This document shows, one piece after another, positions 41,770-50,106 of a stretch of DNA of 64,000 bases. The notes under the pieces are model-generated. The model saw nothing but the letters and a program-made list of their open reading frames with translations, made no database searches and was not told the DNA's origin. Within the stretch, counting starts at the first letter, position 1; each line of letters opens with the position of its first letter. This DNA comes from CAWUEZ02 sp963921355. Its GTDB lineage: Bacteria > Pseudomonadota > Alphaproteobacteria > Thalassobaculales > Thalassobaculaceae. Location: contig OZ001190.1 in the NCBI GenBank assembly GCA_963921355.3, positions 496,001 through 560,000 of the forward strand, written 5' to 3'. The translations under genes and the position numbers were made by a program.

Positions 41770-41922
41770 TCAGCCCGTCGGGTAGCTGCGCGGGTGGGTG
41801 GAGGGTGCCCCTTCGGGCGGCTTCGGATCGCCGCGCTTTCCGCAGGCGATCGGGCCCGCAACCGCCAGAACTCCGAGCAGCAGGAACACAGCCGCCAGTC
41901 GCCGACGCGTCGTGTGCATCAT
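41770..41922 (-). CDS. lptM: LptM-like small lipoprotein
   Basis: 50 aa, too short for most ORF lists. MMHTTRRRLAAVFLLLGVL then AVAGPIACGKRGDPKPPEG: a lipoprotein signal with lipobox cysteine followed by G-K-R-G and a Pro-rich tail. This is the LPS-translocon maturation factor/YifL pattern. Its ATG overlaps the argH stop (TGATG), so it is translated from the argH message. In many relatives lysA follows it; here a 190-base gap without a gene leads to the TIGR02302 gene. Confidence 0.8.
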   Translation of the reverse strand: MMHTTRRRLAAVFLLLGVLAVAGPIACGKRGDPKPPEGAPSTHPRSYPTG

Positions 41923-43328
41923 CCGTCTCCTCCCGCAAGAAAGCGTTTGCGCGCGGCTGCGACCTGTTCACGCACCCGCTCCGGCGCCGTCCCGCCGAAA
42001 CTGGTCCGGGCATTGACGGACGCCTCGACCGACAGGACCGGGTAGATCCGGTCGTCAATGGCCGGATGCTCTGTCTGCATCACGTCGAGCGGCAGGGCAT
42101 CCAGCCCGCAACCGCGCTCTTCCGCCGCCTTCACCAGACGCCCGGTCACGTGGTGGGCGTCGCGGAACGGCAACCCGGCTTCGCGGACCAGCCAGTCCGC
42201 CAGATCCGTTGCCGTCGGGAATCCGGCGTCGACGGCCCGCCGCGTGGCGTCCCCATTGACCGCCAGGTCGCGGATCATTCCGGTGGTCGCGGCAACGCAG
42301 AGGCCGAGGCTGTCGATCGCGTCAAATACCGGCTCCTTGTCTTCCTGCATGTCCTTGCCGTAAGCCAGCGGCAGGCCTTTGAGGACCACGGCGATCGCCG
42401 TGAAGGCGCCGAGCACGCGCCCGGACTTGCCGCGCACCAGTTCGGCTCCGTCGGCGTTGCGTTTCTGCGGCATGATCGAACTGCCGGTCGTGAAGGCATC
42501 CGACAAGGTAACGAAACGGAACTGGACGCTGGTCCAGATCACCAGCTCCTCGGCCAGCCGCGACAGGTGGACAGCGCAGATCCCGGCGGCGGCCAGCACC
42601 TCGAGCACGAAGTCGCGGTCGGATACCGCATCCAGCGAATTCGCCGCCGGCCGATCGAAGCCGAGCGCCGCCGCCGTCATGGCACGGTCGATCGGGAATG
42701 GCGTCCCGGCGAGGGCCGCCGCTCCGAGCGGCGACTCGTTCAGCCGGCGCCGAGCGTCGGCAAGCCGGCCGCGGTCACGGCCGATCATCTCCACATAGGC
42801 CAGCATGTGGTGGCCGAACGTCACCGGCTGCGCCGGCTGCAGATGGGTGAACCCGGGCATGATGGTTGCCGCGTGCCGATCGGCCTGATCGATCAGCGCC
42901 TCCTGAAGATCCCGCAGCTCCCGGTCGAGCGCGTCGATCGCCCCCCGGGTCCAGAGCTTCATGTCGGTGGCGACCTGGTCATTGCGCGACCGGCCCGTGT
43001 GCAGCCGTCCGGCCGCATCGCCGATCTTCTCGCGCAACCGGTTCTCGACGTTCAAGTGAATGTCCTCGAGCGCACGCGAGAATTTGAACGCCCCGGACTC
43101 GATCTCCGCCCAGATCTCATCTAGACCGGCCTGGATCGCCTCCCCATCTTCCTGGGTAAGAATCCCGGTTGCGACGAGCATTTCGGCATGGGCTTTCGAG
43201 CCGAGGATGTCCTCGCGCCAGAACCGGCGGTCAAAATCGATGGACGGATTGATCCTTTCCATCGCATCGGCAGGTCCGGCGGCGAAACGGCCGCCCCACA
43301 TGGTGTTCGCGGAAGAAGGTTCAGTCAT
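41919..43328 (-). CDS. argH: Argininosuccinate lyase
   Basis: 469 aa. MWGGRFAAGPADAMERINPSIDFDRRFWREDI, then EDIHLNVENRL, AGRLHTGRSRNDQVATDMKLW, TIMPGFTHLQPAQPVTFGHH and the fumarase/aspartase-superfamily signature GSSIMPQKRNADGAELVRGK, all canonical. Final step of arginine synthesis. Start taken at MTEPSSANT; its CAT complement overlaps the ATG of the divergent thioredoxin-like gene in CATG. MWGGRF nine codons later would avoid the clash. Confidence 0.95.
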   Translation of the reverse strand: MTEPSSANTMWGGRFAAGPADAMERINPSIDFDRRFWREDILGSKAHAEMLVATGILTQEDGEAIQAGLDEIWAEIESGAFKFSRALEDIHLNVENRLREKIGDAAGRLHTGRSRNDQVATDMKLWTRGAIDALDRELRDLQEALIDQADRHAATIMPGFTHLQPAQPVTFGHHMLAYVEMIGRDRGRLADARRRLNESPLGAAALAGTPFPIDRAMTAAALGFDRPAANSLDAVSDRDFVLEVLAAAGICAVHLSRLAEELVIWTSVQFRFVTLSDAFTTGSSIMPQKRNADGAELVRGKSGRVLGAFTAIAVVLKGLPLAYGKDMQEDKEPVFDAIDSLGLCVAATTGMIRDLAVNGDATRRAVDAGFPTATDLADWLVREAGLPFRDAHHVTGRLVKAAEERGCGLDALPLDVMQTEHPAIDDRIYPVLSVEASVNARTSFGGTAPERVREQVAAARKRFLAGGDG

Positions 43329-43920
43329 GGCGTTACTCGGGTCACTCGCCTCTTGGTCACCGGTTCGCCTCGCCGGCGCCGGGGCGCTGGTGGCGGCGGT
43401 CATTGCCATAGGGGTCCTCTCGCTTGCGTCGGCGTCGGGACCGCCCACCTTCTCAGGCGGCTATGGCGGCTGGGAACCGTTCGCCGAGCCGCAACCGGCC
43501 CCGAAGACCGACTTCCTAGCGGCGGACGGCACCAGCATCAACCTCGATGCCTATGACGGGCGGACCGTTCTGGTCAATTTCTGGGCGACCTGGTGTGCGC
43601 CCTGCGTCAAGGAGTTGCCGGCGCTTGACGCGCTGCAGGGCGCGTTGGGCGGGCCCGGGTTCGAGGTCGTGGTGATTTCGATTGACCGCAAAGGCCTGGA
43701 GGTGGCGCAACCGTTCCTGAAGGACCTCGGCGTTGGACGGTTGCAGTCGGCGGCCGACCCGAAAGGGGCCCTCGCCAGGGAATTGGGCGCGACCGGTCTT
43801 CCAACCACCGTGCTGATCGATGCCGACGGCATGGTGCGCGGCCGTCTGCTCGGCGACGCCGAGTGGAATTCCGATGAGGCGCACGCGCTGATCCGCTACT
43901 ATCTGACCAACAGCACATAA
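43327..43920 (+). CDS. TlpA-like membrane-anchored thiol:disulfide protein
   Basis: 197 aa. N-terminal helix (GAGALVAAVIAIGVLSLA) anchors a periplasmic thioredoxin-like domain: DGRTVLVNFWATWCAPCVKELPALDAL (WCAPC redox site), VVVISIDRKGLEVAQPFL, and TGLPTTVLIDADGMVRGRLLG with the cis-proline (LPTT). Typical TlpA/ResA partner of cytochrome maturation or copper chaperoning. Its start overlaps that of argH on the other strand. An AGAAGG ribosome site lies about 8 bases upstream. Confidence 0.88.
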   Translation: MALLGSLASWSPVRLAGAGALVAAVIAIGVLSLASASGPPTFSGGYGGWEPFAEPQPAPKTDFLAADGTSINLDAYDGRTVLVNFWATWCAPCVKELPALDALQGALGGPGFEVVVISIDRKGLEVAQPFLKDLGVGRLQSAADPKGALARELGATGLPTTVLIDADGMVRGRLLGDAEWNSDEAHALIRYYLTNST

Positions 43921-43943
43921 CCTGAGAGTGAAGGGCGGACAGA

Positions 43944-44966
43944 ATGGCCGCGGTATTCCGAACGATATTCGGCGCGATCCTGGTCCTCGCGCTGACGGTA
44001 CCGGTCGCCGCCCAGGCTCCGACTTTCTTTCGCATCGGCACCGGGGGTGTTAACGGAACCTACTACCCAATCGGTGCGATCGTCAGCAATGCGATCTCCA
44101 GCCCTCCGGGATCCCGGGCCTGCGAGGCCGGCGGCAGTTGCGGTGTTGCCGGGCTGATCGCGATCGCCGTGTCGTCGAACGGATCGGTCGCCAATGTTGA
44201 GGACACCGCCTCCGGGGCCCTGGATTCCGGGTTTGCCCAGTCGGATGTCGTGCACGCCGCCTATACCGGAACCGGGGCGTTCGATGGCCGTCAGCCCATG
44301 ACCGGGCTGCGGGTGATCGCCAGCCTGTATGCCGAGCGTATGCAGCTGGTGGTCGCCAAGGGCAGCGGAATCCGGTCGCTCGAGGATCTGCGCGGCCGCC
44401 GCATCTCGCTGGATGAACCGGGATCGGGGACACTGCTGCTGGCCCGCGATCTTCTGGATGCGGCCGGGATCGGCGAAGGCGGTGTGATCGCCGAGTATCT
44501 GAAGCCCGGACCGGCCGCGTCGCTGATCGAACGTGGCCAACTCGACGGGTTCTTCATCACCGCGGGCGTCCCGACCTACGCGGTTGCCGATCTGCTGCGG
44601 GATGGCATTGTCGAACTGGTCCCGCTGGACGGTCCGGCGGTCGACACACTTCTGGCCAAGCACCCGTTCCTATCGCGCGCGCCGCTTGCGGCCGGTGTCT
44701 ACGGAGACGACCAGCCTGCCATTCCGACATTCGGGGTAACCGCGCAATGGGTCACCACCGACGCCGCCCCGGCGGATCTGGTCTACGAGATCTGCCGGGC
44801 ATTGTGGAATGAAGCGACCCGTACGCTGCTCGACGGGGGCCATCCGACGGGACAGCAGATCCGCCTCGACAACGCACTCGACGGGGTCAACGTGCCCCTG
44901 CACCCCGGGGCCGAGCGGTGCTATTGCGATCTTGGCCGCAATGCACCGGCCGCCGACAAGGGCTGA
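43944..44966 (+). CDS. TAXI family TRAP transporter solute-binding protein
   Basis: 340 aa. Signal peptide (TIFGAILVLALTVPVAAQA), then FFRIGTGGVNGTYYPIGAIVSNAIS, the diagnostic TAXI N-terminus, CEAGGSCGVAGLIAIAVSSNGSVANVEDTASGALDSGFAQSDVVHAAYTG and GRRISLDEPGSGTLLLARDLL. Two extra cysteine pairs (SRACEAGGSC; ERCYCDLG) are unusual. No TRAP membrane subunits are nearby, so it is an orphan binding protein or a sensor component. Starts 23 bases after the TlpA-like gene. Confidence 0.87.
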   Translation: MAAVFRTIFGAILVLALTVPVAAQAPTFFRIGTGGVNGTYYPIGAIVSNAISSPPGSRACEAGGSCGVAGLIAIAVSSNGSVANVEDTASGALDSGFAQSDVVHAAYTGTGAFDGRQPMTGLRVIASLYAERMQLVVAKGSGIRSLEDLRGRRISLDEPGSGTLLLARDLLDAAGIGEGGVIAEYLKPGPAASLIERGQLDGFFITAGVPTYAVADLLRDGIVELVPLDGPAVDTLLAKHPFLSRAPLAAGVYGDDQPAIPTFGVTAQWVTTDAAPADLVYEICRALWNEATRTLLDGGHPTGQQIRLDNALDGVNVPLHPGAERCYCDLGRNAPAADKG

Positions 44967-45019
44967 CAACCGGTTCTGAGCCGGAGTCTGCGTCTCTTGA
45001 TCTGGCAGAGATTAAGTTC

Positions 45020-45049
45020 CCCCGACCGGCCCTGAAGGCCCGGCCGGGG
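45020..45049. terminator. Hairpin downstream of the TAXI gene
   Basis: CCCCGACCGGCC...GGCCCGGCCGGGG stem with a short CTGAAG loop. Lies between two convergent genes. No clear U-run on either side, so factor-independent action is uncertain. Confidence 0.5.
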
Positions 45050-45107
45050 AAACGGCGCCGCGGGGGTGGGGGATCCCTCGACGCAAGGCAAACTCAAAGA
45101 TCGAACA

Positions 45108-45335
45108 TCAATGAACGGTGTCGGCCAGCCGCATGGCATGGCCGTGAATCTGCCGCCGGGTCGCCACATCGAGATCCTCGAAGGACGATTGCGCCATCAT
45201 CATATCGACCGAGCTTCCACTGTTGATGGCCCGCATCAAAGCCGTCGCGATCTTGGTTTCGTTGCCGACGATGTCGGCAACTGATTGAGATAGAAGGGCA
45301 AAAGCCTTATTCGTTACCATTCTGGTCATTGTCAT
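45108..45335 (-). CDS. Small uncharacterised helical protein
   Basis: 75 aa from MTMTRMVTNKAFALLSQSVADIVGNE, preceded by an AAGAGGGA ribosome site; a TTG-started extension is unlikely. Sequence is amphipathic and all-helical: IATALMRAINSGSSVDMMMAQSSF, then EDLDVATRRQIHGHAMRLAD. No signal, no cysteine, no domain recognised. Its upstream region is unusually AT-rich for this genome (about 45340-45410), which could be a strong promoter. Divergent from a methyltransferase. Confidence 0.6.
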   Translation of the reverse strand: MTMTRMVTNKAFALLSQSVADIVGNETKIATALMRAINSGSSVDMMMAQSSFEDLDVATRRQIHGHAMRLADTVH

Positions 45336-45481
45336 TCCCTCTTTCTGAAGGATCATTGGTATTATGCATTTACATAAAAATTTATCTAAAATCAAGGCAA
45401 AACTGGCTGCCGGGCCTCAGATTCGACATCGTCCGCAGGCCCTCGATCGCCGGGGCCCCGACGCCCGACCGGGCCCGTATC

Positions 45482-46132
45482 ATGGATGATCCGATCCGCA
45501 GTCATCCGACCCGCGGCGAGCAGCTCGACATCCTGGTCGCCTGTGCAAACCGCGTGCTCGGCGCCGGCGAGGTCCTGATCGATCTCGGCTGCGGAACCGG
45601 ATATCTGGCCCATCTGCTGTTGCAGGCACGTCCGGACATCCGGATCATCGGGGTCGATCGCAACCCGGAATCCCTGACCGCGGCGCGCCAACGCTTCGAA
45701 GGGCGCGCCGCGTTTCTGGAAGGTGATCTGTCGAAGATCGAGGCCGTGACACCGCCGGTCGAGACCGCAAAAGTAGTTGCCAGCGCCCTGACGTTTCACG
45801 ACCTGTCCGACGACGACAAGCGCGCCGTGCTCTCATGGTCCGTCGACCGACTGGATGCCGAGGGCGCCATCCTCCTCTATGACCGCATCCGGCTGACCGA
45901 GGCGGAGACCTTTGGCCTGCAGCGTGCCATCTGGTCCCGGATCGAGCGGATCCACGGGGCAGCGATGCGGACGGCCGAGAGCTTCGACGCCTATCGGGCC
46001 GACCTCTCGGACACCAACCGCCCAGCCAGCCTCGCCGACTATCAGACATGGTTCGCCGAGCTGGGCTGCGCGATGCAGATCCTGCACCTTCACGGCAACA
46101 CCGCATTGCTCGGCGCCGTTCGACACCGCTAG
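45482..46132 (+). CDS. Class I SAM-dependent methyltransferase
   Basis: 216 aa from MDDPIRSHPTRGEQLDILV. Motif I VLIDLGCGTGYLAHLLL, acidic loop RIIGVDRNPESL, and VVASALTFHDLSDDDKRAVL for motif IV. Weak N-terminal extension possible upstream, but it covers the AT-rich control region. Product resembles ubiquinone/menaquinone-type or small-molecule methyltransferases; the acceptor cannot be told. Followed after 60 bases by the LDH2-type dehydrogenase. Confidence 0.82.
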   Translation: MDDPIRSHPTRGEQLDILVACANRVLGAGEVLIDLGCGTGYLAHLLLQARPDIRIIGVDRNPESLTAARQRFEGRAAFLEGDLSKIEAVTPPVETAKVVASALTFHDLSDDDKRAVLSWSVDRLDAEGAILLYDRIRLTEAETFGLQRAIWSRIERIHGAAMRTAESFDAYRADLSDTNRPASLADYQTWFAELGCAMQILHLHGNTALLGAVRHR

Positions 46133-46192
46133 CCTGAGCGGCATCCAGACCCGACTGCCTTAGGCTCAAACGCACATAACAAGGACCGGCAG

Positions 46193-47245
46193 ATGACCGA
46201 TCGCTACGACGCCGACGACCTGATCCGCTACGCCGAGGCCCTGTTCGCCGCCGGCGGGCTCGACGCAGACCAGGCTGCGGTGGTCGCGCCGCTGATGGTC
46301 GAGGCCGACCTCATGGGCCACACCACTCACGGTCTGCAACTGGTCCCGGCCTATCTCGGCGCCCTGGCCAATGGCGGCATGACGGCGACCGGAGAGCCGG
46401 AAACCCTGTCGGATCGCGGGGCAGTCGTGACCTGGGACGGCCGAAGGCTGTCAGGGGTCTGGTTGACCGCGTCCGCAATCGACCTGGCGGTTGACCGCGC
46501 CCGGACCTACGGCACCTGTACGGTTGCGATCCGGCGGTCTCACCATATCGCCTGCCTCGCGGCCTTCCTGGAACGGGCGACCCGCCATGGCATGATGGTG
46601 ACCCTTGCCAGCTCCGATCCGTCGGTTGCCAGCGTCGCCCCGTTCGGCGGCCGTCGACCGGCCTTCACCCCGGATCCGATCGCGGTCGGCATTCCGACCG
46701 CGGCCGACCCGATCCTGATCGATGTCTCGGCCTCCATCACGACCAATGGTCTGACCGGTCGGCTGCATTCCGAGGGACGCCACCTCGAGCATTTCTGGCT
46801 GTTGGACAACGATGGAAACCCGTCCCGCGACCCCGGAGTGCTGTTCAGCGACCCTCCCGGTTCGATCCTGCCGATCGGCGGACTCGACCATGGCCACAAA
46901 GGCTACGGACTGGCCCTGATGGTGGAAAGCCTGACCCAGGCCCTGCCCGGCCATGGCCGGGCCGACCCACCGGAGGGATGGGGTGCGGGTGTCTGGGTGC
47001 AGGTCCAGGACCCGTCAGCCTTTGCGGGAAGCGACGCCTTCACGCGGCAGACGGACCACCTGGCGGAACTCTGCCGATCCAATCCGCCGCGTCCGGGCGT
47101 TGCATCGGTCCGCCTGCCGGGGGACGGTGCCCTGGCGCGCAAACGCGCGGCCTTGCGCGACGGCGTGGAGCTCTATCCCGGGATCATCGACGGTCTCGGC
47201 AAATGGGCGACGAGCCTGGGCGTTGCCCCGCCCGCACCACGCTGA
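46193..47245 (+). CDS. Malate/L-lactate/ureidoglycolate dehydrogenase (LDH2) family protein
   Basis: 350 aa NAD(P)-dependent oxidoreductase. Family marks: EADLMGHTTHGLQLVPAYLGAL, AIRRSHHIACLAAFLERA, SIASVAPFGG-like block (SVASVAPFGGRRPAFTPDPIAVGIP) and PIGGLDHGHKGYGLALMVE. Substrate among malate, sulfolactate, ureidoglycolate or related hydroxy acids. No neighbour decides. Conserved His and the GHKGYGL loop for catalysis and cofactor are intact. Confidence 0.87.
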   Translation: MTDRYDADDLIRYAEALFAAGGLDADQAAVVAPLMVEADLMGHTTHGLQLVPAYLGALANGGMTATGEPETLSDRGAVVTWDGRRLSGVWLTASAIDLAVDRARTYGTCTVAIRRSHHIACLAAFLERATRHGMMVTLASSDPSVASVAPFGGRRPAFTPDPIAVGIPTAADPILIDVSASITTNGLTGRLHSEGRHLEHFWLLDNDGNPSRDPGVLFSDPPGSILPIGGLDHGHKGYGLALMVESLTQALPGHGRADPPEGWGAGVWVQVQDPSAFAGSDAFTRQTDHLAELCRSNPPRPGVASVRLPGDGALARKRAALRDGVELYPGIIDGLGKWATSLGVAPPAPR

Positions 47246-47272
47246 ACCGCCCGCTGTGGGGGCGGCACACCG

Positions 47273-48121
47273 TCAGCACACCGCCGATCTTGGCGCGCAC
47301 CGGGCCGTCAGGGTCGGTGACGGCGCCACTTTAGCCAGGAATCCGGCGACGGCCTCCCGGGCCTCGGACAGACGCATGACGTGATGGGTGGTGTTGTCGA
47401 GCACCACCGACGTCGCGTCGACGAAGCCCTCCATGTCCTGCCCGCAATCTCCGCGCAGGAACCAGCGGTCGAACCAGCGGTCGCGGGCGCTGACCACAGA
47501 GAGTACGGGAGTGTCACGGTCGCCCCGCAATCCCCACAGCGGCGGCCAGGGGATCTGGCAGGTCCATCCCAGAATGACCCGGGCGACCAGTCCATCACCG
47601 GTGTAGTTGGCCGTCGTCAGGCCGCCTTCGCTCTGGCCCATCAGGACGATCCAGTCCGGGTCGACCCAAGGAAACCGGCGCGCCCGCTCGACCGCATGCT
47701 CGGCCTCCGCCAGGCGGAAGCCGATGACGCCCGGATGTGAGCCCGCGGACTTCGAGCGCCAGTCGCAGCTGCGCGGCTTGTAGTCCCGGGAGAAGCTGTC
47801 CGGCGCGATGACCGCATACCCGTTGCCGGCGAGGAACTCGAGATCGACCCGGTACCCCCAATGCAAACCGTTGCAGCCGTGCAGAAACACCACCAGCGGC
47901 AGCTGGGGGGCGTCGTCCGCCGCCAGCAGCGCCGCCTCCACATTCGCCATCTCACCGGACACGTCGCGATAGCCCGGATCACCGCGCGAGAACGGCACCA
48001 CGACCGTGGCCCCGTCCCAGGTCCTGGCGAGTTCGTCAGGCCGGTCGGCGGACCGCGACAGGTAACACCCGGCCAAAGCCGGAAGCAGCAGCAAACACAG
48101 AAGGATTGAAAACGCCCGCAT
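47273..48121 (-). CDS. Lipoprotein alpha/beta hydrolase (dienelactone hydrolase type)
   Basis: 282 aa. MRAFSILLCLLLLPALAGC gives a lipoprotein signal with the lipobox Cys19. Hydrolase elements: PLVVFLHGCNGLHWGYR (oxyanion region), IVLMGQSEGGLTTA (nucleophile Ser in GQSEG), VSARDRWFD (Asp) and DNTTHHVM (His). Four or more cysteines in the mature part suggest periplasmic disulfides. An outer-envelope esterase or peptidase; substrate unknown. Confidence 0.83.
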   Translation of the reverse strand: MRAFSILLCLLLLPALAGCYLSRSADRPDELARTWDGATVVVPFSRGDPGYRDVSGEMANVEAALLAADDAPQLPLVVFLHGCNGLHWGYRVDLEFLAGNGYAVIAPDSFSRDYKPRSCDWRSKSAGSHPGVIGFRLAEAEHAVERARRFPWVDPDWIVLMGQSEGGLTTANYTGDGLVARVILGWTCQIPWPPLWGLRGDRDTPVLSVVSARDRWFDRWFLRGDCGQDMEGFVDATSVVLDNTTHHVMRLSEAREAVAGFLAKVAPSPTLTARCAPRSAVC

Positions 48122-48261
48122 GGCGTGAGAGTTCGACACTTTGCAGCCATCGGCAAGACTTCGGCCGCCGCCGGCTTAAGCCTTCACAGGATCGTCAGCG
48201 ACCGCCAGGATGGCGGCGCTGCCGCCGAGCCCCCTCCTCCTCACAACCACAGTCGATCGCC

Positions 48262-49140
48262 ATGCGCCTCACCGTCGCGAGCTACAACATCCAGTACGGC
48301 CTCGGACAGGACGGCCGCACTGACCTGCAGCGCATCGTCGACACCGTCGCCGACGCCGACATCATCCTGCTGCAGGAGGTCGGCCAGTACTGGACGCGGG
48401 ATGACGGCGTCGATCAGGTCGCCGACCTGACCGACAGGCTGAACCGCCATGTCGTCTATGGGTCGGGGCTCGACGTGGACGCAAGTACCGTCCAGGACGG
48501 GCGGGTCATCAATCGCCGCAAGACCTTCGGCAATCTGGTGGCCAGCCGCTGGCCGATCCTCTCCTCGCGCACCCAACTGCTGCCGAAACCGGCCCTGCCG
48601 GAGGTCCGGGATATCCAGCGCTGCGTCGTCGAGGCGGTGATCGATGCCCCGAACGGCGGACTCCGCGCCTACTCCGTCCATATGTCCCACGTGTCACCGG
48701 GCCAGCGGCTGCCTCAGGTGGCGGCACTGCACGACTTCGTCGCCCGCGCCAGGGTCGATGGCAGACCGTTCGACGGCATGCCGGCGCCGGACTGGGCCCC
48801 CGATCTGCCGCCCATGACCATGCCGGCAGCCGCGCTGGTGGGCGGTGACTTCAACTGCACGCCGGACTCGCCGGAATACGCGGTGCTTTGCGGTGAACTG
48901 GATCCGCATCGCGGCCGGCTGCGGCGCGCCGACCAGCTGATCGACACCTACGCGGCCGCCGGTCATGACCCGTTCGCCGCCTCGACCCACCACGGTGCCG
49001 AGACCCGCTACAAGATCGACCACCTGCTGGCCAGTCCGGATGTCGCCTCCCGGGTGACCGCGAGCTGGATCGGCGACGCGGTCGGGTCCGACCACTACCC
49101 GGTGTTCGTCGAGCTCGACTGGGCGGCCTCCACGGTCTGA
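48262..49140 (+). CDS. Endonuclease/exonuclease/phosphatase (EEP) family protein
   Basis: 292 aa from MRLTVASYNIQYGLGQDGR. EEP-fold catalytic residues are in place: SYNIQYG, the Glu in ILLQEVGQYW, the His in AYSVHMSH, GGDFNCTPDSPEY, and the C-terminal GSDHYPV. Substrate could be DNA, a phosphoinositide/sphingolipid or a nucleotide. No signal peptide. The 3' end overlaps the convergent EamA gene by 46 bases. Confidence 0.87.
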   Translation: MRLTVASYNIQYGLGQDGRTDLQRIVDTVADADIILLQEVGQYWTRDDGVDQVADLTDRLNRHVVYGSGLDVDASTVQDGRVINRRKTFGNLVASRWPILSSRTQLLPKPALPEVRDIQRCVVEAVIDAPNGGLRAYSVHMSHVSPGQRLPQVAALHDFVARARVDGRPFDGMPAPDWAPDLPPMTMPAAALVGGDFNCTPDSPEYAVLCGELDPHRGRLRRADQLIDTYAAAGHDPFAASTHHGAETRYKIDHLLASPDVASRVTASWIGDAVGSDHYPVFVELDWAASTV

Positions 49141-50039
49141 CGCCCGCGTTCCCGGGCCAACGCCTCGCGCCGTGCGATGTAGAGCGCGGCCGCCACGATG
49201 ATCGCCGCCCCTGCCCAGGTCCACACCTCCGGCACTTCCGCGAAAAGCACGTAGCCGATCAGCGCCGACCACAGCAGCTGGATGTAGCGCGCCGGCGCGA
49301 TCGCGGAGATTTCGCCGACCTTGAACCCCTGGGTCATCAGCAGATGGCCGAGGGTGGCAAGACCGGAGATGACGATGACCAGCACCCACTCCTCCACCGT
49401 CGGCCAGCGCCAGACGGCCAGCGCCGGACCGAACGTCACGATCGTCACGACAATCGACAGATAAGCGACGACCGCCGGCCCGCTCTCGCGCCGGGTCAAG
49501 GCCTTGGCCACCAGATCCGAGCCGGCGAAGATGGGTGCCGCGATCAGCATGGCGAGAACCCCCGGGTCGACGTCCACGAAACCAGGCCGCACGATCAGCA
49601 GCGCGCCCATCAGGCCGACCACGACCGCGGTGATCCGGGGCAACCGGATCCGTTCTCCCAGGAACAGAGCCGCCCCGACGGTGGCGAAAACCGGAGCGGT
49701 GAAGCCGATGGCGGTCACCTCCGCCAACGGGATCCGGCTCATGGCGTAGAACCAGAGCATCACCCCGGTGCCGTGCAGCACGCCGCGCAGAAGATGCAGC
49801 TTCCAGCTGACGGCCCGCAGGTCCGCCACCTGCAGTTTCACAAAGAACGGCAACAGGAAGAACAGCCCGAACGCATAGCGCAGGAACGAGGTCTGGATCG
49901 GGTCCATGGTCGACCCCACCCATCGGACCAGCGCCATGAAGCAGGAGAAGATCAGACCGGATGCCACGATCCAGAACATGCCCTGGACGTTTCGAGGCAC
50001 GGCTTCAAGCGCGGCCCGCATTTGTGCGACGAACGGCAT
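49095..50039 (-). CDS. EamA/DMT family transporter
   Basis: 314 aa, ten hydrophobic helices in two EamA repeats; MDPIQTSFLRYAFGLFFLLPF, FTAPVFATVGAALFLGERIRLPR and LLVRPGF-type ends are typical. The last 40 residues are cytoplasmic and lie over the end of the convergent EEP gene. Export of a metabolite is likely. A start at the second ATG, six codons later, is also possible. Confidence 0.87.
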   Translation of the reverse strand: MPFVAQMRAALEAVPRNVQGMFWIVASGLIFSCFMALVRWVGSTMDPIQTSFLRYAFGLFFLLPFFVKLQVADLRAVSWKLHLLRGVLHGTGVMLWFYAMSRIPLAEVTAIGFTAPVFATVGAALFLGERIRLPRITAVVVGLMGALLIVRPGFVDVDPGVLAMLIAAPIFAGSDLVAKALTRRESGPAVVAYLSIVVTIVTFGPALAVWRWPTVEEWVLVIVISGLATLGHLLMTQGFKVGEISAIAPARYIQLLWSALIGYVLFAEVPEVWTWAGAAIIVAAALYIARREALARERGRQTVEAAQSSSTNTG

Positions 50040-50106
50040 CCGATAAAGTCCGGTGAGACGCGGCGCGAGACGGCGCCGCCGGGATCTTCAGGGGAGCATG
50101 TGGACG

